A stretch of 32,046 nt of DNA from an uncultured Campylobacter sp. (GTDB taxonomy: Bacteria; Campylobacterota; Campylobacteria; Campylobacterales; Campylobacteraceae), in contig NZ_CALHXD010000016.1 of the NCBI RefSeq assembly GCF_938040115.1, positions 1 through 32,046 of the forward strand. Reading direction: 5' to 3'. The first letter of the stretch is position 1. Every line of letters begins with the position of its first letter. Position numbers and translations under genes: made by a program. Under the pieces are notes generated by a model. The model was not told the DNA's origin, did no database searches, and was given only the letters and a program-made list of their open reading frames with translations. Of this stretch, positions 17,170 to 24,558 are shown piece by piece.

Positions 17170-17358
17170 ATGAAAAAGACGGTCGGAATAATAGTGATTT
17201 TAGCCTTGCCTTTGTTGATCTTATTTTCGGCTCTGATTTTTGCTAGCGGTAACGCGTCAAAAAGCGCAAACTATCCGAAACACGCGCTAGAAAAAGCGGT
17301 AACTCACGATAAAAAAGAGCCTCATCTAAAAAAGATAAAACCGTCAATCATAAAGTAA
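17170..17358 (+). CDS. Small membrane or exported basic peptide
   Basis: A 62-residue open frame starting with MKKTVG and a long hydrophobic segment (about residues 5-27), then a polar, Lys- and His-rich tail ending KKIKPSIIK. The ATG has AGGAAAT about seven bases upstream. I do not recognise a family. The layout (positive N-terminus, one membrane segment, basic tail) is that of a real small membrane protein, but the frame is short and could be chance. It lies between flhX and cheB on the same strand. Confidence 0.45.
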   Translation: MKKTVGIIVILALPLLILFSALIFASGNASKSANYPKHALEKAVTHDKKEPHLKKIKPSIIK

Positions 17359-17711
17359 AATTTGACGGAAAGTTTGTAGCTAAACGTAGCAAATAAAGCA
17401 AAAGCGATAAAATGCGTTTCGTGCGGTCAAATTTGAGTACAAGCACAGCAAGGCGCGCATAAAATGAAAGCGAGCTAAATTTGAGCATATATGTTCTGTA
17501 TAAAAGCCGCGACCTAGACCGCCGATGTCTCGGTAAAATTTAACCAATTTCGCGCCATTTCTGGAATCGTCAAAATCTCACCCACATTTCATCGTAGCGT
17601 CTAGTTATCGTAAAATTATTTGCATTATTTTATGTATTTTTGCCTTATAGCTAAATTTAATATAAATAAAGATAAAATAGCCGTAAAATTAACTCAAAAA
17701 ACGGAATAAAT
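17359..17711. other. 353-base intergenic region before cheB
   Basis: No gene is seen. It holds several AAATTT motifs and, close to cheB, an AT-rich stretch with TAAAAT at 17673-17678, a possible -10 box for cheB-cheR with a leader of about 27 bases. I looked for flagellar sigma-54 (GG/GC) and sigma-28 patterns and found none that convince. Confidence 0.45.
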
Positions 17712-18275
17712 TTGAAACAAAAATTGGTCTTAGTCGGCGCCTCGACGGGCGGTCCGGGACATTTAAAAAGGCTTTTTAAAGGGCTTGAGCTAAACGGTGC
17801 TAGCGTGGTTATCGCGCAGCACATGAGCTTAGCGTTTATACCTAGTTTTATCTCGCAGTTTAATAAGGAGTGCGCGGCGGAGGTGGTCATGCTAGGGGCG
17901 CCCGTGCAGCTAAAAAGCGCGATATATATCTGCGAGAAAAACTCCGAGATAATCTCTGCTAGCCCCCTAACGGCGGGCATGTGCTCTCCTATGAAAGAGA
18001 CCACGTATAACCCCAACGTGGATGTGCTTTTTCACTCCGGCGTGCAGGCTTGTAAGTTTGCCGACGTCATGGCGATACTGCTAACGGGCATCGGCGACGA
18101 CGGCGCGCGCGGACTAAACGAGCTATACAAAGCCGGCGCCAAATGCGTAGCCGAAAACGAGGAGAGCGCGATCGTCTACGGCATGCCAAAACGCGCGAAA
18201 GAAATCAATGCAAATTTAAAGTCACTACCCATCGGCGGTATAAGAGCGGAATTAGAAAGGTTTTTACATGCTTGA
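17712..18275 (+). CDS. cheB: Chemotaxis protein-glutamate methylesterase, catalytic domain only
   Basis: A 187-residue CheB that consists of the methylesterase domain alone. The catalytic triad is visible: Ser11 in GASTGGP, His37 in AQHM and Asp130 in GIGDDGA. It removes methyl groups from chemoreceptors or deamidates them. The N-terminal CheY-like receiver of enteric CheB is missing, as is usual in Campylobacter, so it cannot be switched on by CheA phosphorylation in the ordinary way. The start is TTG. The end overlaps cheR by 8 bases, giving a coupled methylation/demethylation pair. Confidence 0.95.
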   Translation: MKQKLVLVGASTGGPGHLKRLFKGLELNGASVVIAQHMSLAFIPSFISQFNKECAAEVVMLGAPVQLKSAIYICEKNSEIISASPLTAGMCSPMKETTYNPNVDVLFHSGVQACKFADVMAILLTGIGDDGARGLNELYKAGAKCVAENEESAIVYGMPKRAKEINANLKSLPIGGIRAELERFLHA

Positions 18276-19074
18276 AAATGCAAATTTGACGCCCGCTCCT
18301 AGCGATGCGGCGGGGCTAAATAAATTCGTCGAAGTCGTCAAAAATATGTGCGGCGTAGACCTAGAGTCCAAAAAGGACATGATAAAGCAACGCCTAATAA
18401 ATTTCTGCCAAGCAAACCGCATCCCAAGCTTTGAAGCGCTAAGCTCAAAAGTCCTCGTGGACCGCTTTATGAGGCAAGAAATCGTAAATTTGATCACCAC
18501 GAACGAGACTTATTTTTACAGAGAGTTGCCGCAGCTACAAGCCGCGATCTACTACGCCAGAGAGGAGCTTGATAGCGTGCGGATACTGTGCGCGCCGTGC
18601 TCGACGGGCGACGAGGCGTACTCGCTAGGTATGCTAGCGCACTCAAATTTGCTCGACGTAAATCGCGTCAGCATCGTTGGTATCGACATAAACTCCGAGG
18701 CTATCGAGAGCTGTAAAAAGGGCGTTTATAGCGAGCGCTCACTGCACCGCCTAAACGACAATCAAAAAAATATATACTTTACAAAACGCGACGGCAAGTA
18801 CGAAATCAAGCGCGAGATGCTGCCTAGATGCGAGTTTAGCGTGGCAAATATCTTTGACGACGCGATCTTTAAGCTCGGTAAATTTGACATCATTTTCTCT
18901 CGAAATATGATGATTTATTTTAACGAGGAATTTAAGCTAAAAACGGTCGAGCGCTTTCATAAAATTTTGAGCGATCACGGTAGGCTCTACGTCGGACACG
19001 CCGATCTGGTACCGTTTACGACGCTTTATAAAAAACATATTTTAAACGGAACGACTTATTACGCTAAGGCCTGA
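18268..19074 (+). CDS. cheR: Chemotaxis receptor methyltransferase
   Basis: A 268-residue SAM-dependent enzyme that methylates glutamates of chemoreceptors. TTNETYFYRE (residues 78-87) matches the CheR signature TTNxTxFFRE. CSTGDEAYSLGM (111-122) is the SAM-binding motif and SRNMMIYFNEE the late conserved motif. The N-terminal helical domain is present. The start ATG follows AGAAAGG and overlaps the cheB end. With CheB it sets receptor adaptation. No receptor or CheA gene is in the window. Confidence 0.95.
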   Translation: MLENANLTPAPSDAAGLNKFVEVVKNMCGVDLESKKDMIKQRLINFCQANRIPSFEALSSKVLVDRFMRQEIVNLITTNETYFYRELPQLQAAIYYAREELDSVRILCAPCSTGDEAYSLGMLAHSNLLDVNRVSIVGIDINSEAIESCKKGVYSERSLHRLNDNQKNIYFTKRDGKYEIKREMLPRCEFSVANIFDDAIFKLGKFDIIFSRNMMIYFNEEFKLKTVERFHKILSDHGRLYVGHADLVPFTTLYKKHILNGTTYYAKA

Positions 19075-19090
19075 GTGAGATAAATTTGAG

Positions 19091-19124
19091 GTCAAATTTT
19101 GGCTCAAATTTGTTTAAATTTGAC
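19091..19124. repeat. Inverted pair of GTCAAATTT motifs between convergent genes
   Basis: GTCAAATTT (19091-19099) and AAATTTGAC (19116-19124) are perfect inverted copies with another AAATTT in the spacer. The pair lies 17 bases after cheR and faces the convergent MFS gene ending at 19221. It could act as a two-way transcript end, but there is no U-run. Further AAATTT copies follow up to 19190. Confidence 0.55.
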
Positions 19125-19220
19125 GTGAGCGAACGGCTGCATTTTTGACGCGGACGGTAAATTTGCCGGGTCAAATTTGATTAAATTTGCCACTTGCCAA
19201 ACCCGCGCCGTAAAGCAAAT

Positions 19221-20423
19221 TTACGCTAGCTCGTCTTTGTAAATTTTACGCACGAAAAGCCAGTAAATCGCTCCGGCAAAAAACATACAGCCTATCAGCG
19301 CCGTGATCAGCGAGAGGCTAAGCCCGAGCTCAAAAAGCAGCCCTATACCGCTAGAAATCACCGCCGCGACGCCTAGATAAACCATATCGTTATAGGCGAT
19401 TATACGGCCGTAAAATGAGGGATCGCACTTTTGCTGGATGAGCGTGTAGGTGTAGCTCCAAAGCGTCGAGGTGAAAAATCCCGCGCAAAAAATCCCGATA
19501 AATCCGATATAAAAGTTAAACTGCAGCGCGCTCCATGCTATGACGCCAAGGCCGTGCCCGACGTAGATATAGACGAGATTGGAGTTTGAGACGAATTTGC
19601 TAAGCACGAGCGGACCGACGATGAGGGCGACGGCGCGGCAAGCGTTTATGTAGCCGATGATGAGAGATGCCGATAGCAGGCCAGCGTACGGATAGTCGGC
19701 TAGTAGCGCCACGAGCGCGTCGTAGCTGGTCACGCCTACAACCGCGTGCAGCATGATGAGGTGCGCGATGAGGGGGTTTTGTTTTATGTATTTTAGGCCG
19801 TTTTTTAGCATCTCGCGGACTTTTTCGCCGTCTTTTTTAGCCCGCACGGCGATATCTGTTTTAAGCAGGACGATAAGCGCCACGCCGTAAAGAGCGCAGT
19901 CTAGCAAAAAGGCGCTTTTTATCCCGAAAAAATGGATATAAATGCCCGCTAGCCCCATGCCCGCGGTGTATGAAAACGCCCAAATGAGTGAGTGGATCTC
20001 GTTTGCGGTTTTTAGGTCGTCTTTGTTTAAAATTTTGGGGAAAAGGCTCATTTCGACCTGAAAATACGTCCCACCGGCTCCGACTCTGATAAATATTATC
20101 ACAAATAGCAGCCACATCAAGGAGAGTTTGTCGATAAAAACGAGCATAAAAACAGTCACCATCTCCACGACAGTGAGCGCTATTAGCATCGGTTTGGGGC
20201 TAAATTTATCCACCACGATACCGCTAAAAGGCGATAGTAGCACGCCCGGCACGAAAGCTAGCGCAGCTGCGGCCGTGATCGCCCAAACGGGCGCGTCAAG
20301 CTCGATAAGCAGCGTAAAAATGCCCGTGTGCGAGAACCAAACGCCAAAATAACAAATCAGCTGTATGAGCGAGAGGCGCGCGAAAACAGGCTGGGTTTTT
20401 AGTAGGTTGATAAATTTACTCAT
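19221..20423 (-). CDS. MFS exporter of the EntS/MFS_3 type
   Basis: A 400-residue protein with about twelve hydrophobic segments. The pattern FVPGVLLSPFSGIVVDKFSP (about residues 57-76) and IIFIRVGAGGTYFQVEMSLFP (109-129, in part) is like the MFS_3 group that includes the enterobactin exporter EntS and many drug-efflux proteins. The substrate is unknown; no siderophore genes are nearby. The gene converges on cheR. It starts 40 bases after the stop of the NlpE-like lipoprotein gene on the same strand, so the two may be co-transcribed. The ribosome site is weak. Confidence 0.85.
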   Translation of the reverse strand: MSKFINLLKTQPVFARLSLIQLICYFGVWFSHTGIFTLLIELDAPVWAITAAAALAFVPGVLLSPFSGIVVDKFSPKPMLIALTVVEMVTVFMLVFIDKLSLMWLLFVIIFIRVGAGGTYFQVEMSLFPKILNKDDLKTANEIHSLIWAFSYTAGMGLAGIYIHFFGIKSAFLLDCALYGVALIVLLKTDIAVRAKKDGEKVREMLKNGLKYIKQNPLIAHLIMLHAVVGVTSYDALVALLADYPYAGLLSASLIIGYINACRAVALIVGPLVLSKFVSNSNLVYIYVGHGLGVIAWSALQFNFYIGFIGIFCAGFFTSTLWSYTYTLIQQKCDPSFYGRIIAYNDMVYLGVAAVISSGIGLLFELGLSLSLITALIGCMFFAGAIYWLFVRKIYKDELA

Positions 20424-20462
20424 TTTGGGCTTCGGGTTAAATTTGAACGCTAAATTTGCCGC

Positions 20463-20915
20463 TTAGTTTGCTTCTACTTTTTTGTAGATGCGCTCCTGGG
20501 CGAAATTTTCTTTGATAAAGCTGTTTTGGTTGCCTATCTGGCGAAGCGTATCGCCATTAATCTCGAAATTTAGCTTTTCGCGGTACTGATTCGTAACGCT
20601 TAGAGTGTTGCCGCTTATCTCGTAAATGCCTGTTTGTAGCTCTCTTTGCGCAATCTTTTTTTGATAAACGGTGTCGATTTTAAACGTACCGTCCGCGTTG
20701 AGCGTTAGCGTGCTTTTTGAGTTTTCGCTACAACCGTCGCAAAACACCTTAGCCTCGTAAACGCCGATCAAATTTTCCTTATCTATCTCGGCGCCGCACG
20801 TTTCAAAAACCTCAGTACTGCCGCATTTTTTGCTATTTACCGCGCTTGTGCCGCCGCTTGCCGCACAGCCTGCAAATATCATCGCAGCTGCGGCTAAAAA
20901 TAAAATATTTTTCAT
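20463..20915 (-). CDS. NlpE-like lipoprotein
   Basis: A 150-residue protein with signal peptide and lipobox FAGC (Cys17). The mature part has GVYEAKVFCDGCSENSKSTL followed by LNADGTFKIDTVYQ, which matches the NlpE N-terminal beta-barrel pattern, including its CxxC pair. In E. coli NlpE senses surface contact, copper and lipoprotein trafficking through the Cpx system. Here only the N-terminal domain is present, and no Cpx genes are seen, so a sensing role is inference. It is first in a possible two-gene unit with the MFS exporter. Confidence 0.78.
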   Translation of the reverse strand: MKNILFLAAAAMIFAGCAASGGTSAVNSKKCGSTEVFETCGAEIDKENLIGVYEAKVFCDGCSENSKSTLTLNADGTFKIDTVYQKKIAQRELQTGIYEISGNTLSVTNQYREKLNFEINGDTLRQIGNQNSFIKENFAQERIYKKVEAN

Positions 20916-20939
20916 GATTTATCCTTAAAATTTTGGCTA

Positions 20940-20945
20940 ATTATA
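20940..20945 (-). promoter_or_regulatory. -10 box of the NlpE-like gene
   Basis: A perfect TATAAT on the minus strand, 25 bases before the ATG. Just upstream lies an inverted repeat GCTAAAAT / ATTTTAGC (20959-20966 and 20973-20980) in the shared region with the divergent stomatin gene, which could be an operator for either gene. Confidence 0.5.
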
Positions 20946-21022
20946 CTAAAAATTTTCCGCTAAAATGGCGAAATTTTAGCAAAAAGCGGCTAAAATGATA
21001 AAAAATATTTTAAGGAGTAGTC

Positions 21023-21943
21023 ATGGAAGAGAGCATCCCGTTTATCGTATTTGCCGTGGTCGTGCTGGCCTTTGCGGTCTTGTTTTTAAAAGCCGGTATC
21101 AAGATCATCTCGCAGTCTGATATCTACATCGTCGAGCGTTTGGGTAAATTTCACAAGGTGCTTGACGGCGGATTTCACATCATCATCCCTTTTGTCGATC
21201 AGATCCGCGCGCAAATCACCGTTAGAGAGCAGCTAGTAGATATAACCAAGCAGCAAGTCATCACAAAAGATAACGTAAACATCAGCGTCGACGGTATCGT
21301 GTTTTTAAAGGTCGTGGACGGTAAAATGGCTCTGTATAACGTCGATAGCTACAAGCGCGCGATCGCAAATTTGGCCATGACGACGCTGCGCGGCGAGATC
21401 GGCGCGATGAACCTCGACGATACGCTTAGCTCGCGCGACCGCCTAAACTCCGCGCTACAAAGAGCGCTCGGAGACGCCGCCGATAACTGGGGCGTAAAGA
21501 TCATGCGCGTCGAGATCTCCGAGATTTCCGTGCCGCACGGCATCGAAGAGGCGATGAATCTACAAATGAAAGCCGAGCGCGAAAAACGCGCGATCGAGCT
21601 AAAAGCGCAGGCTGAAAAAGAGGCGCTCATCCGCAACGCCGAGGCGCTAAAACAAGAAAAAGTATTGCAAGCCGAAGCCATCGAGCGTATGGCCGATGCA
21701 AAAAAATACGAGCAAATCGCGCTAGCGACGGCCCAAAAAGAGGCGATGGATATGATAAACGAAAGCATGGCGCAAAACGCAAAAGCCGCCGAGTTCCTGC
21801 TCGCGCGCGACCGCGTGGGAGCCTTTAACGAGCTAGCCAAAAACGGCTCGAAAGATAAAATTTTAGTCCCTTACGAAGCGACCGAGCTCATCGGCTCACT
21901 AAGCGTTTTAAAGGACTTTTTAGGCGCTAGGGCGGCGAAATGA
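21023..21943 (+). CDS. SPFH/band 7 protein (QmcA/paraslipin type)
   Basis: A 306-residue membrane-anchored protein. An N-terminal membrane segment (about residues 4-25) is followed by the SPFH domain (IVERLGKFHKVLDGGFHIIIP; VREQLVDITKQQVITKDNV), then a charged coiled coil (about 180-260) and a C-terminal region with VPYEATELIGSL. Such proteins form oligomeric rings that organise membrane microdomains. The next gene is NfeD-like, the standard partner, and overlaps by 4 bases. The ATG has AAGGAG at ideal spacing. Confidence 0.93.
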   Translation: MEESIPFIVFAVVVLAFAVLFLKAGIKIISQSDIYIVERLGKFHKVLDGGFHIIIPFVDQIRAQITVREQLVDITKQQVITKDNVNISVDGIVFLKVVDGKMALYNVDSYKRAIANLAMTTLRGEIGAMNLDDTLSSRDRLNSALQRALGDAADNWGVKIMRVEISEISVPHGIEEAMNLQMKAEREKRAIELKAQAEKEALIRNAEALKQEKVLQAEAIERMADAKKYEQIALATAQKEAMDMINESMAQNAKAAEFLLARDRVGAFNELAKNGSKDKILVPYEATELIGSLSVLKDFLGARAAK

Positions 21944-22338
21944 TACCCGCGTACTTGATGCTGGCTGCGGGCGTTGGGTTGGTCATGCTCGAGTTTATGA
22001 TCGGTAGCTTTTTCGTGCTATTTTTCGGGCTTGGATTTTTAGCGGTCGGAGTTTTGGGATTTTTTATCGATATCGCTTGGGAGCATCAAATTTTACTCAT
22101 CGCTATCGTCTCGTTAGTCCTGCTTTTTGCGCTTAGAAAGCCGCTAAAGGACAAATTTAACCAGCACGAAAGCGAGGTCAAAGATGACTTTTTAAACGAG
22201 AGCGGCGAGGGCGAGATCAGAGAGGGCATGGTTTATTTTAAAGGTACTTTGTGGCGCTACGACGGAAATTTAGCCGAGGGCGCAAAGGTGCGCGTGCTCG
22301 GCACCAAAGGCAATAAAGTCGTTTTACAGCGGGATTAA
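21940..22338 (+). CDS. NfeD-family membrane protein
   Basis: A 132-residue protein. Hydrophobic segments fill the first 65 residues, and the C-terminal soluble part (GMVYFKGTLWRYDGN, then VRVLGTKGNKVVLQ) is the small OB-fold domain of short NfeD proteins. It has no protease domain. NfeD proteins work with SPFH partners, here the upstream gene with which it overlaps by ATGA. A likely terminator follows. Confidence 0.9.
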   Translation: MIPAYLMLAAGVGLVMLEFMIGSFFVLFFGLGFLAVGVLGFFIDIAWEHQILLIAIVSLVLLFALRKPLKDKFNQHESEVKDDFLNESGEGEIREGMVYFKGTLWRYDGNLAEGAKVRVLGTKGNKVVLQRD

Positions 22339-22351
22339 AATTTTTATTCTT

Positions 22352-22370
22352 GCGGTTTAAAACCGCTTTT
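22352..22370 (+). terminator. Likely intrinsic terminator of the SPFH-NfeD unit
   Basis: GCGGT-TTAAA-ACCGC forms a short hairpin (22352-22366) followed by TTTT and a further AT-rich stretch, 13 bases after the nfeD stop. The stem is short, and the next gene is close (22391), so read-through is possible. Confidence 0.55.
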
Positions 22371-22390
22371 AAATTTTTCAAGGAGTCAAA

Positions 22391-22690
22391 ATGTTTATCA
22401 TAAATTTAACTTATGTTAAAGAATTAAGTCAGGTCGATAGCTTCATAAGCGAGCACAATGCATTTTTGGATAAATTTTACGCAGAAAATAAATTTATCTG
22501 CTCTGGGCGTAAAGTCCCGCGTAGCGGCGGCATTATCTTGGCAAACGTTAAAGATCGCCCGGAGCTTGACGAGATTATCAGACAAGATCCGTTTTTTAAA
22601 AACGGTATTGCAAAATATGAAATTACCGAGTTTTTGCCGACGAAATTCGTACCTGATTTTGAGCGGTTTTTAAGCGAGCAAACGAACTAA
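22391..22690 (+). CDS. YciI-like protein
   Basis: A 99-residue protein of the YCII-related ferredoxin-like fold. The conserved pattern is visible: an N-terminal strand, then SEHNAFLDKFYAENKFICSG with the family histidine, GGIILANVKDRPELDEII, and the QDPFFKNGIAKYEITEF segment with the family Asp-Pro-Phe. Some members have hydrolytic or dehydrochlorinase-like activity; most are uncharacterised. It has its own strong ribosome site (AAGGAG). Converges on the Cys/His-rich lipoprotein. Confidence 0.85.
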   Translation: MFIINLTYVKELSQVDSFISEHNAFLDKFYAENKFICSGRKVPRSGGIILANVKDRPELDEIIRQDPFFKNGIAKYEITEFLPTKFVPDFERFLSEQTN

Positions 22691-22757
22691 GCGCTGCTTT
22701 TGTGCGCGTAAATTTAATTGAAAATGCGATCCAATTTGACCTTGACCGCATTAAATT

Positions 22758-23111
22758 TTAGTGTTTGTGATGAGGACAAGCGTGCGCTTCGTCGCTTGCG
22801 CAGCTTTTGCCGTGATGAGCGCAGCCTTGTGCTTTTGTGTCGCATTTTGGGTATGGCTTTGATTTGTCGCTAACGCCGCCGCAGCCTGGGCTTTTATCCG
22901 CTCCGTGATTTCCGTGACGAGGGCACTCTTTCATCTCTGTGTGAGACTGTGCGCAGCTAGCGTTTGCCATGCCGTGATGCGGGCAGCTAGCGTCTTTTAT
23001 CTGCGTAGCGTGGCGATACTCCTGCGCGTTTTGCTCTGCGGGAGCTGGTTTGTTTGCCGCGCAACCTGCAAAAAATAGCGCCAAAATCGTAGCCAAAACT
23101 AAATTTTTCAT
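22758..23111 (-). CDS. Cys/His-rich lipoprotein, probable metal binder
   Basis: A 117-residue lipoprotein with lipobox FAGC (Cys17). The mature part of about 100 residues has 8 further cysteines and 12 histidines. They are arranged as recurring units CPHHG, CPRHG, CAHHG and CPHHKH, with other single cysteines between. This composition suggests binding of soft metals (copper, nickel, zinc) at the cell envelope; no family is recognised. I chose the ATG ending at 23111 because it has GGAG upstream and begins a proper signal peptide; the frame extends 23 residues further but without support. A perfect dyad lies just upstream. Confidence 0.85.
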   Translation of the reverse strand: MKNLVLATILALFFAGCAANKPAPAEQNAQEYRHATQIKDASCPHHGMANASCAQSHTEMKECPRHGNHGADKSPGCGGVSDKSKPYPKCDTKAQGCAHHGKSCASDEAHACPHHKH

Positions 23112-23120
23112 CTTTTCTCC

Positions 23121-23150
23121 TTTGATAAAATGTCTCGGGATTTTATCAAA
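23121..23150 (-). promoter_or_regulatory. Perfect 11-bp dyad, likely operator, upstream of the Cys/His-rich lipoprotein
   Basis: TTTGATAAAAT (23121-23131) and ATTTTATCAAA (23140-23150) are perfect inverted copies around GTCTCGGG. On the minus strand one arm contains TAAAAT (23145-23140), which fits a -10 box about 29 bases before the ATG. The other arm runs into the ribosome site AAAGGAG. It could be a repressor operator over the promoter, or a leader hairpin that affects the ribosome site. Confidence 0.7.
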
Positions 23151-23508
23151 TTTAAGCTTTATAAATCGGGTTAAATTCAAGGCCGCGGCAAATTTGACGC
23201 TACGGTTTATGCGGGAAAGCGGCTATCTGCGGCAGTACAGACCGTCACGCCCGCCTTAATGACGTCTAGGGGCGTCGCGGCCGTCCCTGCGGTCGGGCTG
23301 TTTTGTGACGTAGGCAGATATGGGCTTGCGGGTATCGCTAAATGGGCTAAATTTCTTAAGTTAGCCGCGTTTATTGTGGATTTTAAAGTCATTTCTTTGC
23401 CTTTGCGTTGAGGAGCGAAACGATATCCGCAAGATGTCAAAAAACGTGAATTTATCAAAGATAAAAGCGTTTTTCGCTAAACTCGCGTAAAAAATTTAAA
23501 GGAAAAAT
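23151..23508. other. 358-base intergenic region before mqnC, no convincing gene
   Basis: It lies between the dyad and the mqnC start. A short minus-strand frame (23207-23458) is open but has a poor ribosome site and no recognisable protein. The stretch is richer in GC than other gaps and has fewer AAATTT motifs, so it may hold the remnant of a gene or a small unrecognised one. Confidence 0.4.
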
Positions 23509-24558
23509 TTGAATAGACTAAGCGTGGACGAGGCGGTAAATTTGATAGAAAACGCCGATCTAAACGAGCTTGGAGCGATGGCTCTAGCGCGCAAACGCGA
23601 GCTGCATCCAGACGGCGTCACGACCTTTATCGTGGATAGAAACATCAACTACACGAACGCGTGCTGGGTGGACTGTAAATTTTGCGCGTTTTACCGCGAT
23701 CACAAGGACGAGGAGGCCTATGTGCTGGGCTTTGACGAGATCGGGCAAAAGATCGAGGAACTCATCGCTATCGGCGGAACTCAAATTTTGTTTCAAGGCG
23801 GCGTACATCCGAAGCTAAAAATCGAGTGGTACGAGGATCTCGTGGAGTTTATCGCAAAAAAATATCCGAGCATCACGATTCACGGATTTTCTGCGGTCGA
23901 GATCGACTATATCGCAAGGATATCGCGTATCAGCACGAGAGAGGCGCTACGCCGTCTGCGAGAAAAGGGGCTCTACTCGATGCCGGGAGCCGGAGCAGAG
24001 ATACTTAGCGACCGCGTCCGTGACGTGATCGCGCCTAAAAAATGCGATGTGGAGACATGGTTACGTATCCACCGTGAGGCGCACGAGGAGGGGCTAAAGA
24101 CGACGGCTACGATGATGTTTGGTACCGTAGAAACCACGCGCGAGATCGTGGAGCACTGGGAGCACATCAGGAGTTTGCAGGATGAGACTGGCGGCTTTAG
24201 AGCGTTTATATTGTGGAGCTTTCAGGGGCTAAATACGCGCCTAGCGGCCGAACGTCCCGAGATCAAAAAGCAAAGCTCGAATCGCTATTTGCGCCTGCTT
24301 GCCGTCTCTAGGCTGTTTTTAGACAACGTGCCAAATATCCAAAGTAGCTGGGTCACGCAGGGCAGCTACATCGGGCAGCTGGCGCTGCTGTTTGGCGCAA
24401 ACGACCTAGGCAGCACGATGATGGAGGAAAACGTCGTCAAGGCCGCGGGCGCTAGCTACCGTATGAATCAAGACGAGATGATACGCCTCATCAAAGACAT
24501 CGGCGAAAAACCCGCCAAACGCAATACCAATTATGATATTTTAGAAAGGTTTTATTGA
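23509..24558 (+). CDS. mqnC: Dehypoxanthine futalosine cyclase (radical SAM)
   Basis: A 349-residue radical SAM enzyme of the futalosine route to menaquinone: it cyclises dehypoxanthine futalosine. The iron-sulfur motif CWVDCKFC gives Cys52, Cys56 and Cys59 (CxxxCxxC). HGFSAVEIDYIAR, MPGAGAEILSDRVRD and FGANDLGSTMMEENVV are typical of MqnC/MqnE-type enzymes, and the length fits MqnC. The start is TTG behind AAAGGAAA. Campylobacter makes menaquinone by this route, so the gene is essential to its respiration. It is first in a unit with the M16 protein and recG. Confidence 0.94.
   Translation: MNRLSVDEAVNLIENADLNELGAMALARKRELHPDGVTTFIVDRNINYTNACWVDCKFCAFYRDHKDEEAYVLGFDEIGQKIEELIAIGGTQILFQGGVHPKLKIEWYEDLVEFIAKKYPSITIHGFSAVEIDYIARISRISTREALRRLREKGLYSMPGAGAEILSDRVRDVIAPKKCDVETWLRIHREAHEEGLKTTATMMFGTVETTREIVEHWEHIRSLQDETGGFRAFILWSFQGLNTRLAAERPEIKKQSSNRYLRLLAVSRLFLDNVPNIQSSWVTQGSYIGQLALLFGANDLGSTMMEENVVKAAGASYRMNQDEMIRLIKDIGEKPAKRNTNYDILERFY

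Noticed and set aside
17359..17711. Flagellar sigma-54 or sigma-28 promoter before cheB
   Set aside because: No GG-N10-GC core and no convincing sigma-28 pattern; only sigma-70-like -10 boxes are seen.
23112..23180. Longer N-terminus for the Cys/His-rich lipoprotein
   Set aside because: The longer form would bury the signal peptide and run through the dyad; the inner ATG has a good ribosome site.
23207..23458. Open frame of 83 codons before mqnC
   Set aside because: The ribosome site is poor and no domain or signal is seen; kept only as a note in the gap entry.
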